A DNA stretch of 38,000 nucleotides from Tubiluchus corallicola (GCA_030141605.1 JAQGDQ010000193.1:312001-350000); one strand, 5' to 3'; positions 1-38,000 are shown, counted from the stretch's first letter. Notes: generated by a model not told the origin, from the letters alone. Translations and numbers: made by a program.

Positions 1-124
1 TCTCAAAGTTATTGGTTTTTCCTCGATATTTTGCCTGAAAATGCAGTGATTACTTTTTTTACGTACACTTACTCAGCTTAATTTTCTTAGGTGTTTATGT
101 TTGGATGAATTTCGTTAATGCTGA

Positions 125-690
125 CTTATATTAAGATAATGACAACTAGTATTATTGACCCGCAGCTATAGCACTGCGACTGCTGTCGCTGCAAGAATTG
201 CTGTCAAACAGTGTGCATTGAATTTAATATTTGAAGTCGGTCATAGAATACGTAAAATTTTAGTATGAAATTAAAAAGTAAGTATTTTAGATCGTTCATT
301 TATTGATGGTACAAAGCCACAATTAATTAAATTTGAAATCAAACTTGAAAAACAGAAAATGTGAAAGGTTCAATATAGCCTGGATATGAACCAGGGACCC
401 TCTATTTACGAGGCCGACTTCATGGTTCAAATTCAGGCTGTGCTTCATTTTTTTCGGATTTCCTGTTTTTCGAGTTTGATTTCAAGTTTAATTAATCACG
501 AGTTTATACCGTCAAGAGATGAACGGTTTAAAACAGTTGTTTTTTAATTTCATGTTAAAACTTCACGTTTAACTTGTCTAAAATATTAACTGAAAAAAAA
601 TAGAAAGACTAAATTCTACGCACTCTGTTTGGCAGCATTTTGTGCAGCAGCAGCAGTGGCAGTGTCAAATTTAATTAGTCTTGTGTTTGT
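125..690. mobile_element. Large foldback (inverted-repeat) element with tRNA-like tip
   Basis: Two long arms, about 130-395 and 402-685, are imperfect inverted copies. Matching pieces include ACTGCGACTGCTGTCGCTGC near 173 against the reverse complement of the CAGCAGCAGTGGCAGTG stretch near 646-663, and TTTGAAATCAAACTTGAAAA (about 332) against the reverse complement near 464-490. The arms meet around TCTATTTAC (near 400). Just before the tip, minus strand, lies a T-arm-like CCTGGTTCATATCCAGG (379-395), with a diverged mirror copy at 421-438. It fills most of the intron left of the first exon. No coding capacity; no clear target duplication seen. Confidence 0.75.
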
Positions 691-876
691 ACAATTATTA
701 ATAATAATCTTGATTTTAAGATCGTAAACAATGTCTACCTCTCAATATACACTTAGGTTCTTTGACAGTGTAAATTGCTGGCATGGAACATCAGCAGTTT
801 TGGTGATCTTTATTTGTACAATCCAGAATGTACTGTAATTCAACATTTCTTCATTTTGTTTCGTGTTGATGTTTAG

Positions 877-29150
<28,274 letters not shown>

Positions 29151-30560
29151 GAAAACTGAAATTATTCAAGCTGCTAATTGAGAACTGAAACACTCCACAA
29201 ACGAGGAAGGTGACGTTATCCCTGTTCATGCTTGCTAATGGTGCATTTAAATCTGTATTGTGAAAGCGTAATAATAATTAAAAAGAGAAATGACACCTAG
29301 CAGTGCAAAGATAATCTAGGGTCTAAAGTAAGGAAGAACTTTGTACAAAAGGAACATGCATAATCACGACAAGTTACACATTTGAAATATTCAAGATGTT
29401 TGCAAATTTGGCTAACAGCAAAATATTGTTCTGCACTAGTGCTTTAAGGTCAAATTTAAATTACCTGTTTTCTTTTAATTAAAACAACATTTCAGTTTAA
29501 TGCTTTTGTGATTTCCTGTTTTTTGCACCATGTTCTAACTCAACTAGTGTCCAGTTATTCGTAACAATGAACTGACCCTTACTGGTGACTGAAAGGTCAT
29601 GGTCATCTGTGGTTTTAATTTTTGGTAGCATTTGACATAAGATGTTAATTTAATGACCTGAGTTTAAAAAAACTGAGGTCACCCACACTGAAATGCCTTA
29701 ATGGTTTCTGTGTGAGAGATGCAACTGAATTACATTAAACAAACATTGTGTTTGTTTATCAAAATAACAACGTGATATCATGGTGACCTGAATAATGATA
29801 GATGTCAAGGTCACAGAAAGTTCATCATTGCGGAACATCTTACAGTAGACAACATTTACTTCTTTTAATCTGAAATGAAAGCCTTCCATCTAAAAATGGT
29901 ATTCCTTTACCCATTCGTAACACATATTACAAGTACTGCAACCTTGTTTATAATGTTGGAAACCTTGAGTCGGCTTGGGAATCTAATGTCACATAAAGTC
30001 GGCATTCCATCCGTATTCCATCGCATTCCAACTTAAATCAGATGGAAATATTGAAGAGACATATTGCAGCGTGAGTTATAATAATTATTCCGAAAAAATA
30101 CTCCTAGAAAATTATTACGTGTCCCTGAATTTCCAAGGTCACGTTTGTTTTCTTAAAAGTGCAGTTCCTTTGCTTCTGTATGACATATTAAAATTTACCA
30201 AACAAATGGCAGAATGCAGACAACCACTGATTATACTTAAACCACCCACCAGCCGAGCTTAATTTTGCAGAATTACTCACTGCCATTGACTAATTTTACA
30301 TTATTATATCTAGCCTTGTACTGTGCTGTGTTGGCCTGAAAATATCAAGTGTCACATTGATTTAGTAGTTGTTCTTGTGGTAAACTGTTATTTCTTCTCG
30401 TAAATGTGAAACAGCTGTTGTATTAAATGTTTCATTTATTATGTACACAAGTATGTAAATAATAAGTAAACTGTTCATTTCTGCTTTTGATCAAATTGCG
30501 CCAGTTTGGTAAATGTATACTGTAACATTTGTTTCTAATAAAATTTTTTAGATGACACCT
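29151..30560 (+). other. NUP205: NUP205 3' UTR (inferred)
   Basis: About 1.4 kb between the stop and the first good poly(A) signal. It has no reading frame with family similarity; the 29698-29889 (minus) and 30071-30262 (plus) frames are unsupported. An earlier cleavage site cannot be excluded. Confidence 0.55.
30537..30542 (+). terminator. Poly(A) signal AATAAA
   Basis: TCTAATAAAATTTTTTAG, followed about 20-40 bases on by a T/G-rich stretch (TTTGTTTTTTGATCG). The most convincing signal downstream of the NUP205 stop. Confidence 0.6.
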
Positions 30561-30666
30561 TTTGCGAATTCTTTGTTTTTTGATCGTTAGTGTGCTAATA
30601 GATTGATCGTGTACTTTACATGTTTCTTTCTTGCTATCTTTTCATACTATTCACAGTACTTTCACA

Positions 30667-31203
30667 CCAGAAAGCAGTGGCGGCTCGTGTATAGGTACTG
30701 TGGAACTGCAACACCCCTTAGTTTCACTCAATATTATCGATAATATTCAAAGTCTTTTTTCTTTAGTTCTTTCTTTATACTTTTACGGAACCAGAGCATG
30801 CGATAAAGTACTGTTTGCTTCACAACCCAGCACAGTGCGGTTCAAGAACACGGTGTTTGGCTGTTGTGCGCATGTGGCCATGCACACGTATCTGAGCCCA
30901 GGTAGAAAACGTACTGTCGCTCATGCAGTTTATTGGCAGTTGTCACTTGTTTATCGTGAATGAATCAAACGTGAACTGCGACAATTTAGGCTATTAGTAA
31001 GAAAAAATATTTTTTTGTTTAGAATTTTATCAAGTTTTTGTATAAACTTTCCTGTTTGTTTGTTTAAAATTACTATTACAAATTACAACACTAAAATTAC
31101 AGATGTTGTTTGTTTCGCTTTACACAGTATTAAAACAATGGCTAAAAGTTTTCTGAAGCAGCACCCCCAACAATTTTAGCTACAAGCCGCCACTGCCAGA
31201 AAG
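30667..31203. mobile_element. hAT-like MITE with perfect 8-bp target duplication
   Basis: CCAGAAAG at 30667-30674 and again at 31196-31203 flank a 521-bp element (30675-31195). It begins CAGTGGCGGCTCGTGTATAG and ends CTACAAGCCGCCACTG, so TIRs of about 16 bp with few mismatches. An 8-bp duplication with CA..TG-type ends is the hAT signature. No transposase: non-autonomous, and the intact duplication suggests a fairly recent insertion. Confidence 0.88.
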
Positions 31204-31499
31204 ACGTATTAGACACTAGATATACTATATATGTAGTAACAAGAGAGGTACTTGTCATTTTCTTGTTTAATTGTAACCAAATATTTTTGGGATTTTTTTT
31301 GCTACAGTCAAAAATGAGCCATGATATTTTTGATGCTGAAATGTGTTGTAGTTGTTGAAATACATTATGCTAATATAAAAACCATAAAAGGCATATTTTG
31401 CAAATCAGCTTTCAGACAGTCCAAGGTGAAGTTTATCATTGATTTGTAAGCCAAGAAAGATGGTCAACGGGTTTTTTATGTATAGGGTAAATGCTCATC

Positions 31500-31985
31500 A
31501 TTTATTTAAAAAGTTGAAGTTGAATTTTTCAATCAATTTGAAACCAAAGTTAACAGGATAAAATCCGGTCAAAGCCTGGATTTGGACGAGAGAACATTCG
31601 ATCGTTAACATTAATCATAAATTTAAGACTATAGTTCATTCATAGCCTGGGTACATTAATCTGGTAAATAAACGGCCTAAAGTATTCTCTTAGGTTTCAT
31701 GAATATACTTGAAAAATATTAATTTTCATGATGAAAGATATTGCAATGTTCAACTTAATGTTGGAGATTTATTATTTAGGATTTTAATTTCAAGATTTTT
31801 GTTAATAAACTGAGCTAGATTTGAACCGGGAGAGTTTGCTTTACAATGCTGTGACATACAGACCTCTCAGCCACTTGCGATTATAACAGGTACTTAATGA
31901 CTTTTAATCACAACCGAAGAACACCTTTTTATGTTATTTTTGTGTAAACTTGCTTTGGAATAAATAAACTAAACTAAACTAAACC
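31500..31985. repeat. Repeat cluster: tRNA-like minus-strand piece and LINE-type tail
   Basis: On the minus strand 31815-31880 has an A-box-like GTGGCTGAGAGG (31863-31874) and a B-box GGTTCAAATCT (31817-31827), spaced as in a tRNA, but the T-stem does not pair, so this is a degenerate tRNA-derived element. 31530-31590 resembles the arm of the foldback at 125-690 (TTTGAAACCAAAG, AGCCTGGATTTGG). 31950-31983 ends in GGAATAAATAAACTAAACTA, a LINE-like 3' tail with (CTAAA)n. Confidence 0.55.
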
Positions 31986-32239
31986 TTCTTTCATTCACTT
32001 AGGCCTAATCCATAAAATAGTTATTTTGACTCTAAGTTTCAAGTTGGTATCAAAACAAACGTTTTGCATAAATTGGTATTGACTATAGCACCTACTATAC
32101 ATGTCAGTCAACCTGTGTTTGTGATGCATATGTAAATGTTCGATTTACTGGCAAGCAGCATCATGATCACAGCATTATTGTTTCCACGGTGAACAAAACG
32201 ATTGCTTTACCAGTGTTCACGGCGTGTTCATTTACTTTA

Positions 32240-32506
32240 GCAGTTCTTGGTGCGTTTACCTTGCACATTTACCTTTCCCAGTGGACGCAGCGATAATCAA
32301 TCACGTCGCCATGGCAACCAGGTAGACGGCTCTGCTTACCTGGCTAGCTTGGGCGTAATGGCAGATCTGCGGACGGAAGTGTTTTTATCCGCCGACTTGC
32401 TCATTGGATTCTGCTTTGGTGTTTTTGAGGAGCGGAAGTCTTATAGAGGGTGCACATGTTTTTCTTGCTAGTCCATACGTAGCAAACTGTTTTCGTACGA
32501 GGTAGG
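32240..32506 (+). promoter_or_regulatory. Candidate promoter and noncoding first exon of the NHR-Roc gene
   Basis: GC- and CpG-richer island in AT-rich surroundings. It holds a perfect-looking RFX X-box GTCGCCATGGCAACC (32305-32319), two CGGAAGT ETS-like words (32374, 32433), an inverted CCAAT (ATTGG, 32403) and, at 32507, a strong donor GTAG/GTAAGTA. Lies 2.2 kb upstream of the first recognisable coding exon on the same strand. Inferred only; no TATA box seen. The 32385-32594 minus frame is unsupported. Confidence 0.5.
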
Positions 32507-32674
32507 TAAGTACTGTAACTGTAGATAGTACTGCACGTGAGTCACGACATGTGACACATCTGCTCACTTCATGACTGGTTACCTTGGTTTTCAATTAAAT
32601 AGTTGACATATTTTTATAAAATGATATTATTATTCTTGTCTTGCCTGTGTCTCATGTTAAAAATTTCAATTCAA

Positions 32675-32925
32675 TATTAACAGTGCAAGGGGAATAGCTG
32701 GTTAGTTACTGTGCGCATTTAGCCACATAAGTTAAGCAGTGTGCATTAGTAAATGGTTGGGTGACTGTCAAGAAGATCGTCCATGGCTCTGCTGCTTCCG
32801 GTTAATGGGCTAGGTTAATTCTTGGTAATGTGGTTGGTCCCTGTCTGTCGCAACCATTCGCAGATAGCGACAGACCCTGCGTTTAAATATCATTAAGGAT
32901 GATGCACACATTCAAACATGGTTAA
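32675..32925 (+). mobile_element. 5S rRNA-derived SINE, copy B
   Basis: AAGTTAAGCAGTGTG (about 32727) then AGTAAATGGTTGGGTGACTG (32749-32768) matches 5S AAGTTAAGCA..AGTACTTGGATGGGTGACCG with a short deletion between the boxes. Directly followed by dispersed-repeat copy 2. Confidence 0.7.
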
Positions 32926-32927
32926 AG

Positions 32928-33445
32928 AAAGGACAAGTCACTTAGCATGTTGGGCTTAGTCTACTGTTATCACTTAAACTTGGAAAAATGTAATAAAGAA
33001 ATTTTGCAAGTTAATAATGCTACCGTTGTGTAGAAATTTTCAGGTGCAGCGGTTGCTGCCATTCACTTGAATATTATGACGTAACTGGTGGACTTCGTGA
33101 CTTTCTGTAAGCACATACTGCTCAAACTAATTCAAACTTCTGCAGCTTATCTAACGTTCATGCAAAAGTATCAAAAAATTAGCCATATGATTTTTTGTAA
33201 AAACTTATTATACTTTAGACAGAAATTGACAGTGTACTGCTTTTCTTCAGTCGATGAACAGCGTCTTTGGTGGTGGAATGGGTGTTCAGAATGGAAGCGC
33301 CCAAGTGCAAAATGATCCCGATTTTATAGTGATTTTACTAGTTACACAAGGTGCTTATTGCACATTTTACTACTAAAACTTCTAACATTTTTGCCAACCA
33401 TTGAAATGAACTTCCTAGAAGGCTTTTCCTTTTTTCCTTTAAGAA
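32928..33445 (+). repeat. Dispersed 0.5-kb repeat, copy 2
   Basis: Collinear with 18203-18760 over the full length in the same orientation, starting AAAGGACAAG and ending CTTCCTAGAAGGCTTTTCCT. Several small indels. Reading frames here are not conserved between the copies, so no protein is implied. Confidence 0.8.
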
Positions 33446-33487
33446 ACCTTGCAGTTTAGTGCCTATTAGAAACCTAACTAGGCTGTT

Positions 33488-34272
33488 CACCTAGGGTGTC
33501 AAATTTTGAAGGTGCCAGATTTTTGGGGCTCAGTATTAAAACGTTTTTATTCTTCTCAGAAAATGTGTATACTTTCATATTCATATAGAGCACGTACTTT
33601 ATAACACACCATAAGCAGTTACTAAATCTGCTTTTATATAAGTGCCCTGGGGCCATATTAAGCAATAGGCTAACAAGGCTGGAGCCTAGGGCGTCAAAGT
33701 TTGAGGGGCATCACATTTTAGAAAAAATTCTTATTTTCCTTACAAAACACACCACAGGCAGTTACTGAGCACAGTTTTATATAAATGCCGCATAACAAAC
33801 AGGTGCAAGGTATTATAAGTGCTATGCAAATACACGTAATTAATAATGACCACTTAGAAACTAGGATAATAGTGTTTCTAATACATCACAAGTAATTGTT
33901 TAATCTGCTCGTTACATAAATAGCCATAAATTCACAATAGAGATGTGGTGGAACAGAACTATCAGCTTAGGTGCTAGGATGTTGTAAAGTCTTGATATGC
34001 CCCTGTAAGCGCCATATAATAAACAAGTATAATTATGAGATACTACACCACAAGCAGTTGCATAGCCTAGTTCTATATAAGCACTATGCAAATATATGTG
34101 ATTAACAGTAACCATGGAGGTACTTAATAGGTAATAAGGCTGCCACTCTTTAATACACCACAACTAATTGTTTGTGACACTTATATACATAAGTAACTAT
34201 AAATTAATAATAGAGATGGATCGAAACTGAACTAAGTTTAGGGCATCGTAATGTCATGATGTGCACCTGAAC
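33488..34272 (+). repeat. Locally reiterated repeat block
   Basis: CACACCA(T/C)A.GCAGTTACT...TATATAA recurs near 33605, 33755 and 34045. The pairs CTAGGGTGTCAAATTTTGA (33491) and CTAGGGCGTCAAAGTTTGA (33686), ATGCAAATACACGTAATTAA (33825) and ATGCAAATATATGTGATTAA (34086), and AATAGAGATG (33937, 34209) show units of about 200-290 bp in direct order, diverged. Nature unknown. Confidence 0.7.
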
Positions 34273-34732
34273 TTGCGCTTTACAATACTCTCAACTAAAC
34301 TAACTGATGTCTGCTGCTTTTCACAATTTTGCAGTAGTCTTTTCTTACATACATTTAGACAAGCTGATTTCACCAGAATCTTTATAATTTCCTTGGCTGC
34401 AGATTTTCTGGGAGTTTGCAACAAGTTTGTTACAATAATAACCTGTTTATTGCATGCTTTATCTCTAAGCTGCTGTGTACTAATACCTATGCAGATTATA
34501 TGTATCGCTTATCTCCTTTTAAAGTGCAAAAAATTTGATGGGCATTTAGCTAAGATACAGTATAGCTTGCGTTTCAGAATTATTTTATCCCATAACTGTG
34601 ACAATAAGACATTTATAATTCTTCAAATGATATTAGTAAAAATTGATAAATTGGTTTCATTTTCAGTAGACGATGAAGTTTTGCCTACGTGGATCACTGC
34701 ACTAGCAGATGAGCTTTCTGATGTAAACCAGG

Positions 34733-35189
34733 ATGCATTTTCACTCCAGACATGGCTCGGCAATTGTCTTGTCAGAAGCCGGGACAAGAGCATCAAGAAC
34801 TCGAGGCTTTTGCAATGGCATCACTTTCACTAGTCGGCCGATAAACATTGGCGAGCGAATATGCGTTGATTTGACGATCACCTCCGTGTGGAGCGGCGCA
34901 TTACGTATCGGCGTTACTGTTAAGAATCCGGAAACACTTGGTGCTTTGCCCCGATACGCCGTTCCCGATCTCACCAATCAGGCTGGATTTTGGGCCAAGT
35001 ATGTGCGAGAACACTGGTTATCCAATTCTGCCCGCATTACCTTTTATGTCACTGAAGACGGAAGCTTTCAACTATTTGTGAACAACGAGCACAAGTCCAC
35101 ACTCTTAGCGAGTTTACCCATTCACCAAAAGCTTTGGGGAATTATTGACATTTATGGAAACACAGAGTCAGCAAGACTAGTTGATAGCG
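34733..35189 (+). CDS. NHR-domain exon
   Basis: Start chosen at ATG 34733 because the NHR frame has an in-frame TAA nine bases upstream (34724-34726) and the domain begins FH three codons in. Alternatively an acceptor ACCAG/G at 34731 joins an upstream coding exon ending with two bases. A better acceptor TTTTCAG at 34666 would give a 5' UTR piece with two short uORFs (34673, 34711). Donor GTAAGT at 35190. The domain is full length, about 150 residues. Confidence 0.85.
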
Positions 35190-37856
35190 GTAAGTGGCTG
35201 AGCTAAATGGAAGTTACATGTATTTTAAATTTAGTTGCCACGGATACGACCTTATTAGTTTTATATTGGTCATTTCACTCTTTACCACCTTGTGATTGCA
35301 AACTTAGTCATTTTCACAAATTTGGTCATATCTTCACATTTTGTAGTAGTTTCTAGTTTCACAAAACTTTTAGGACAGCTCATTCATTCAATGAGACTAG
35401 AAAACCTTTGACCTTGTTTGAATGGATCATCCTTCACCATTTTCTTTGATTGTTTTCCTGCAACACACGTAAGTGTGGGAAGTTCTCACATGTAAAAGAA
35501 ACCTCAGTGCATGTAATAGTGCCTCAGTTCTTAATGCGAGCTTTGTTCACCTGAGCTGTGTTATTGATTTTGACTCACATACAACAAACATCCATTCTCT
35601 TTCTATGAAGCAAGCTAGGCATAGGTTTCTTATTCACTTCTTCATTGTGTGAAAACTTGCTGCTCGACTTTTGTTCAGATCTTGTCGCTCCTAGAGTCGT
35701 TTTGACGTGTGCAAAAATCCATGCTTCTGTCCGAAAATTGCTAGACTTTAATGTACCCGGGCGGTGCAGAAAAAATGTGCCGAATTTTAGACTACAGTAA
35801 TATTAGAAACAAGTGCTCTGTACTTTTGAAATTTCATGGCATGATGCTACATAAGACATTAGCTTTTGGCTGTGAAAGTAGCAAGTTTGCAATTTTGGCC
35901 GAAAAACTTTGCATGTTAAAAAGCTAAATGTCGGAACAATGCCAGCTAATCACTAATTGACAAACAGCCACATTCGGTGAATAACAAAATGTACTTTATA
36001 CATGGCAGCAAAACAATAAAGAAATAATTCAGTTTACGTCATGGTCTTCACCACAGCAAATGAAGCACTGATAAAGATTTGTTGCCAAGAGGATTAAGAG
36101 GGATTTAATCCTCTGTGTTGCGGTATATGGAATTCGTTAAAGAGAAAGTGTATAATGCCTGCACAGAGTTGTTTGATACAGAGCAATTAAAGTCAAGAAC
36201 TGTTGAGTCCTTGGAGCAAAATTTAATATCCCTTAAAAAAGTGACAAAAATGCGAAGCTGTTGGAAGAAATGATTTCGTCTAGTTTGTGTGGAAAATGGT
36301 GTCCACGTAGAGCACTTGCTTAAAATAGGGACCCGTTAAAGTTTTTTCCAACGTTCATTTTATTGACTTGTTTGTATAAAACATCGATGGAAAAATTTAA
36401 GGGATGACCTAAAATTTATGATGTTTATACGTAAATGTCTGTAACAAACAAACAATGTAATAATATAATATAACAATGTAACAATATAACCAAGATAATT
36501 TTCAAGAGATTCCTTTATCTTCTTCTTATAGTTGTCTCCACAACATTGTCGTGGTCAAAACTACGGCACATTTTTTGCTCCACCTGATATTATTAGTTTG
36601 GCGGTATTGCCATTCTGAATTGATCTTCTCAAGATATCATGTTAGCAGTTTTAGACTCCTCTTTTTGACGCAAGCAATCGGAAATCCTTGAAGGCCGACT
36701 AGTATTTTTTCAATAAGTGAGGCAGATTAGTCATCCTGTCTCTAAACATATATATTGAAAATTAAGCAATTGGTGCTAGAAGAATCTAATTTAGCTAAGC
36801 TTTGTTACTTGCTGATGATCCTTAAGACAGACCTATGAGGCATATAAGTCATGAGTTTGCTGCCCTTGATATTGCTAGTCCTTTCACGTGACCATCGCTC
36901 ATCATTTGGTTGATGGCTTCATACAAATTTAATTTACCATCGTCGGTGAAAGATGTTTCCAATCTTCTTAACCTGGCTTTTGCATTAGTGAATGAAATCT
37001 TCCATTTTATACAGTAATCCCGAATCCGTCTAAGTCTAGAAACGATCAGTTAATTTCATAACATGGCAAAAGGTTTCGTGCCACTCTGTGAACTAGTCTT
37101 CTTATATATATGAGAGAGTGATGCTCCAGGTGCAGAATTTTCACAAACTGTAATTAAGAATATAGATAAAATGTATATATTACTGGAGTTGTAGAGTGTA
37201 GATCTTTTATTTAAGAGTACATTGATTTTTTCTTAAATCGAGAGTGTGTGTCAGTTCAGAATTATCTCATTAGGTTTGTAGGCTTCTTAGAATTTGAACA
37301 TTTGTTCAGCCGTAGTAGTTAAAGCCCACAACGTATAAAACTGATCTACATTAAAATAGTCTATGGGAGGGGAAAATCTGTGTGAGATAACAGTACGTAA
37401 AACATACAGTATAGCTGGTACATGCTACTTACAGAAAGCTTTTCTGTTGATGTATTATGGCGAATTCAGACTAGTGAGTTTTCTGTCGCGTGTTTTTTCT
37501 GTGAACTGCTTTGCAATTTACTGGCGGCAAGTTATTGCAAACTCCGACAATTGCTGCAAGTTGATTTCCTGCGAGTTATTGTCTGGTATGAACGCCTCGG
37601 CAAGTTACTCTCGACGCTTTGTGTGTGTGTGTGTGTGTGATGTCCATTTCCAGGTAATTTCAATAATTTCAATATCATTTCTAAATATTGTAGATGATGC
37701 ACCTGTAGAGATTATAGCAAGAGGACCTGAAGCAGTGCGAGCATTTAATGGAGCATGTACATGTGGAACTGCGCCATTGTATCGTGCAAAGCTTATACTA
37801 GTCGGGAAACAAGGAGTCGGAAAGACTTTATTGAAGAAAGCTCTCTTAGGAAACAG
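34733..37856 (+). CDS. NHR (Neuralized) domain plus Roc-like GTPase protein, 3'-partial, two exons in window
   Basis: Exons 34733-35189 and 37694-37856 (phase-matched, aspartate split codon) give 206 residues before the window ends. Residues about 1-152 are a Neuralized homology repeat: FHSRHGSAIVLS, FCNGITFTSRPINIGE, WSGALRIGVT, NQAGFWAKYVRE and LWGIIDIYGNTESARLVDSG. Residues about 155-206 are the entry to a Roc/Ras-like GTPase: RGPEAVRAFNGACTCG, APLYRAKLILVG and the P-loop GKQGVGKT followed by LLKKALLGNR. NHR domains bind DSL ligands in Neuralized E3 ligases; Roc domains of ROCO proteins bind GTP and are followed by COR. No RING is visible here. The gene continues to the right. Confidence 0.85.
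36800..37030 (-). mobile_element. Probable BEL/Pao retrotransposon pol relic
   Basis: The minus strand reads WKISFTNAKARLRRLETSF then TDDGKLNLYEAINQMMSDGH (about 37000-36890) and, after a frameshift, YMPHRSVLRIIS (about 36848-36813). This order resembles the segment just before reverse transcriptase in BEL/Pao pol (RLxxLExxL..Y...IxxMxxxGHV...YLPHxxV). Broken by frameshifts and stops; no LTRs seen. Confidence 0.5.
37619..37640. repeat. (GT)n microsatellite
   Basis: About 22 bases of TG repeat, intronic. Confidence 0.9.
37694..37856 (+). CDS. Roc-like GTPase P-loop exon
   Basis: Acceptor TATTGTAG; donor GTAAGA at 37857. Opens with DDAPVEIIARGPEAVRAFNG and contains Walker A GKQGVGKT with hydrophobic beta-strand AKLILVG before it. 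Leaves two bases of the next codon. 37857-38000 is the start of the next intron with nothing recognised. Confidence 0.88.
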
Positions 37857-38000
37857 GTAAGATGGCAGTGTTTTAACAACGCTGATAGCTAGTCTGCTTT
37901 ATTCCATGATGGAAAAGAGGAGATGTAGTCGAAAGAGCGATAGTAAAAATTCTAGAGTTCTGCGGTGATTGTTGCTCCGGTGAATAAGCTAGGAAAATGC

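Larger units (their letters stand above)
35190..37693 (+). other. Intron of the NHR-Roc gene
   Basis: 2.5-kb intron, donor GTAAGT, acceptor AATATTGTAG. Apart from the BEL/Pao-like relic (36800-37030) and a (GT)n run (37619-37640) nothing is recognised. The open frame from 37363 that runs into the next exon is mostly intronic. Confidence 0.75.

Noticed and set aside
1-876. An upstream NUP205 exon
   Set aside because: No frame matches the family segment that should precede LRNRGDETAR; the space is filled by the foldback element.
31815-31880. Functional tRNA gene on the minus strand
   Set aside because: Box A and B-like words are present but the T-stem does not pair and no clear acceptor stem is formed.
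34261-34833. 190-codon frame overlapping the NHR exon
   Set aside because: Its 3' part is out of frame with the unmistakable NHR domain and its 5' part is low-complexity intergenic or intron sequence.
37363-37693. Long frame extending the Roc exon to the left
   Set aside because: The phase-matched acceptor at 37693 joins cleanly to the NHR exon; the upstream part contains a GT microsatellite and no similarity.

Overview
This is animal (metazoan) nuclear DNA: AT-rich, intron-rich, with short exons, mostly GT-AG introns and many decayed transposons. Base composition, repeat content and gene content suggest an invertebrate (non-vertebrate deuterostome, mollusc or cnidarian are all possible); I cannot name the species from sequence alone.

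Layout. (1) Positions 877-29150, plus strand: 31 consecutive coding exons of the NUP205 gene (large scaffold nucleoporin of the inner ring of the nuclear pore). They join in frame to 1,659 codons plus a TGA stop. The first roughly 400 residues expected for the family lie upstream of the window; the C-terminus is complete. The 3' UTR runs to an AATAAA at 30537. Three points in the splicing are unusual: a GC-AG intron (3306), a U12-type intron (26200, GTATCCTTT donor), and two minisatellites built from splice sites (a 30-bp unit repeating the acceptor of the exon at 12816, and a 42-bp unit repeating the donor of the exon ending at 21789).

(2) Positions 30560-34730: an intergenic repeat-rich stretch with a hAT-like MITE with a perfect 8-bp target duplication, a 5S-rRNA-derived SINE, a copy of a 0.5-kb dispersed repeat, a locally duplicated repeat block, and at 32240-32510 a GC-richer island with an RFX X-box, ETS-like sites and a strong splice donor, which looks like the promoter and noncoding first exon of the next gene.

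(3) Positions 34733-37856 and beyond, plus strand: the start of a gene that encodes a Neuralized homology repeat (NHR) domain and then, in the next exon, the P-loop of a Roc/Ras-like GTPase (GKQGVGKT). It runs off the right edge. The NHR-to-Roc fusion is the most interesting protein architecture here.

The introns are a catalogue of mobile elements: three 5S-derived SINE copies, several TIR MITEs, a LINE 3' end, a probable BEL/Pao retrotransposon relic, a large foldback element with a tRNA T-arm-like tip, and a 0.5-kb tandem duplication in the intron before 12022. The two genes show no obvious functional link; they are simply neighbours in the same orientation.
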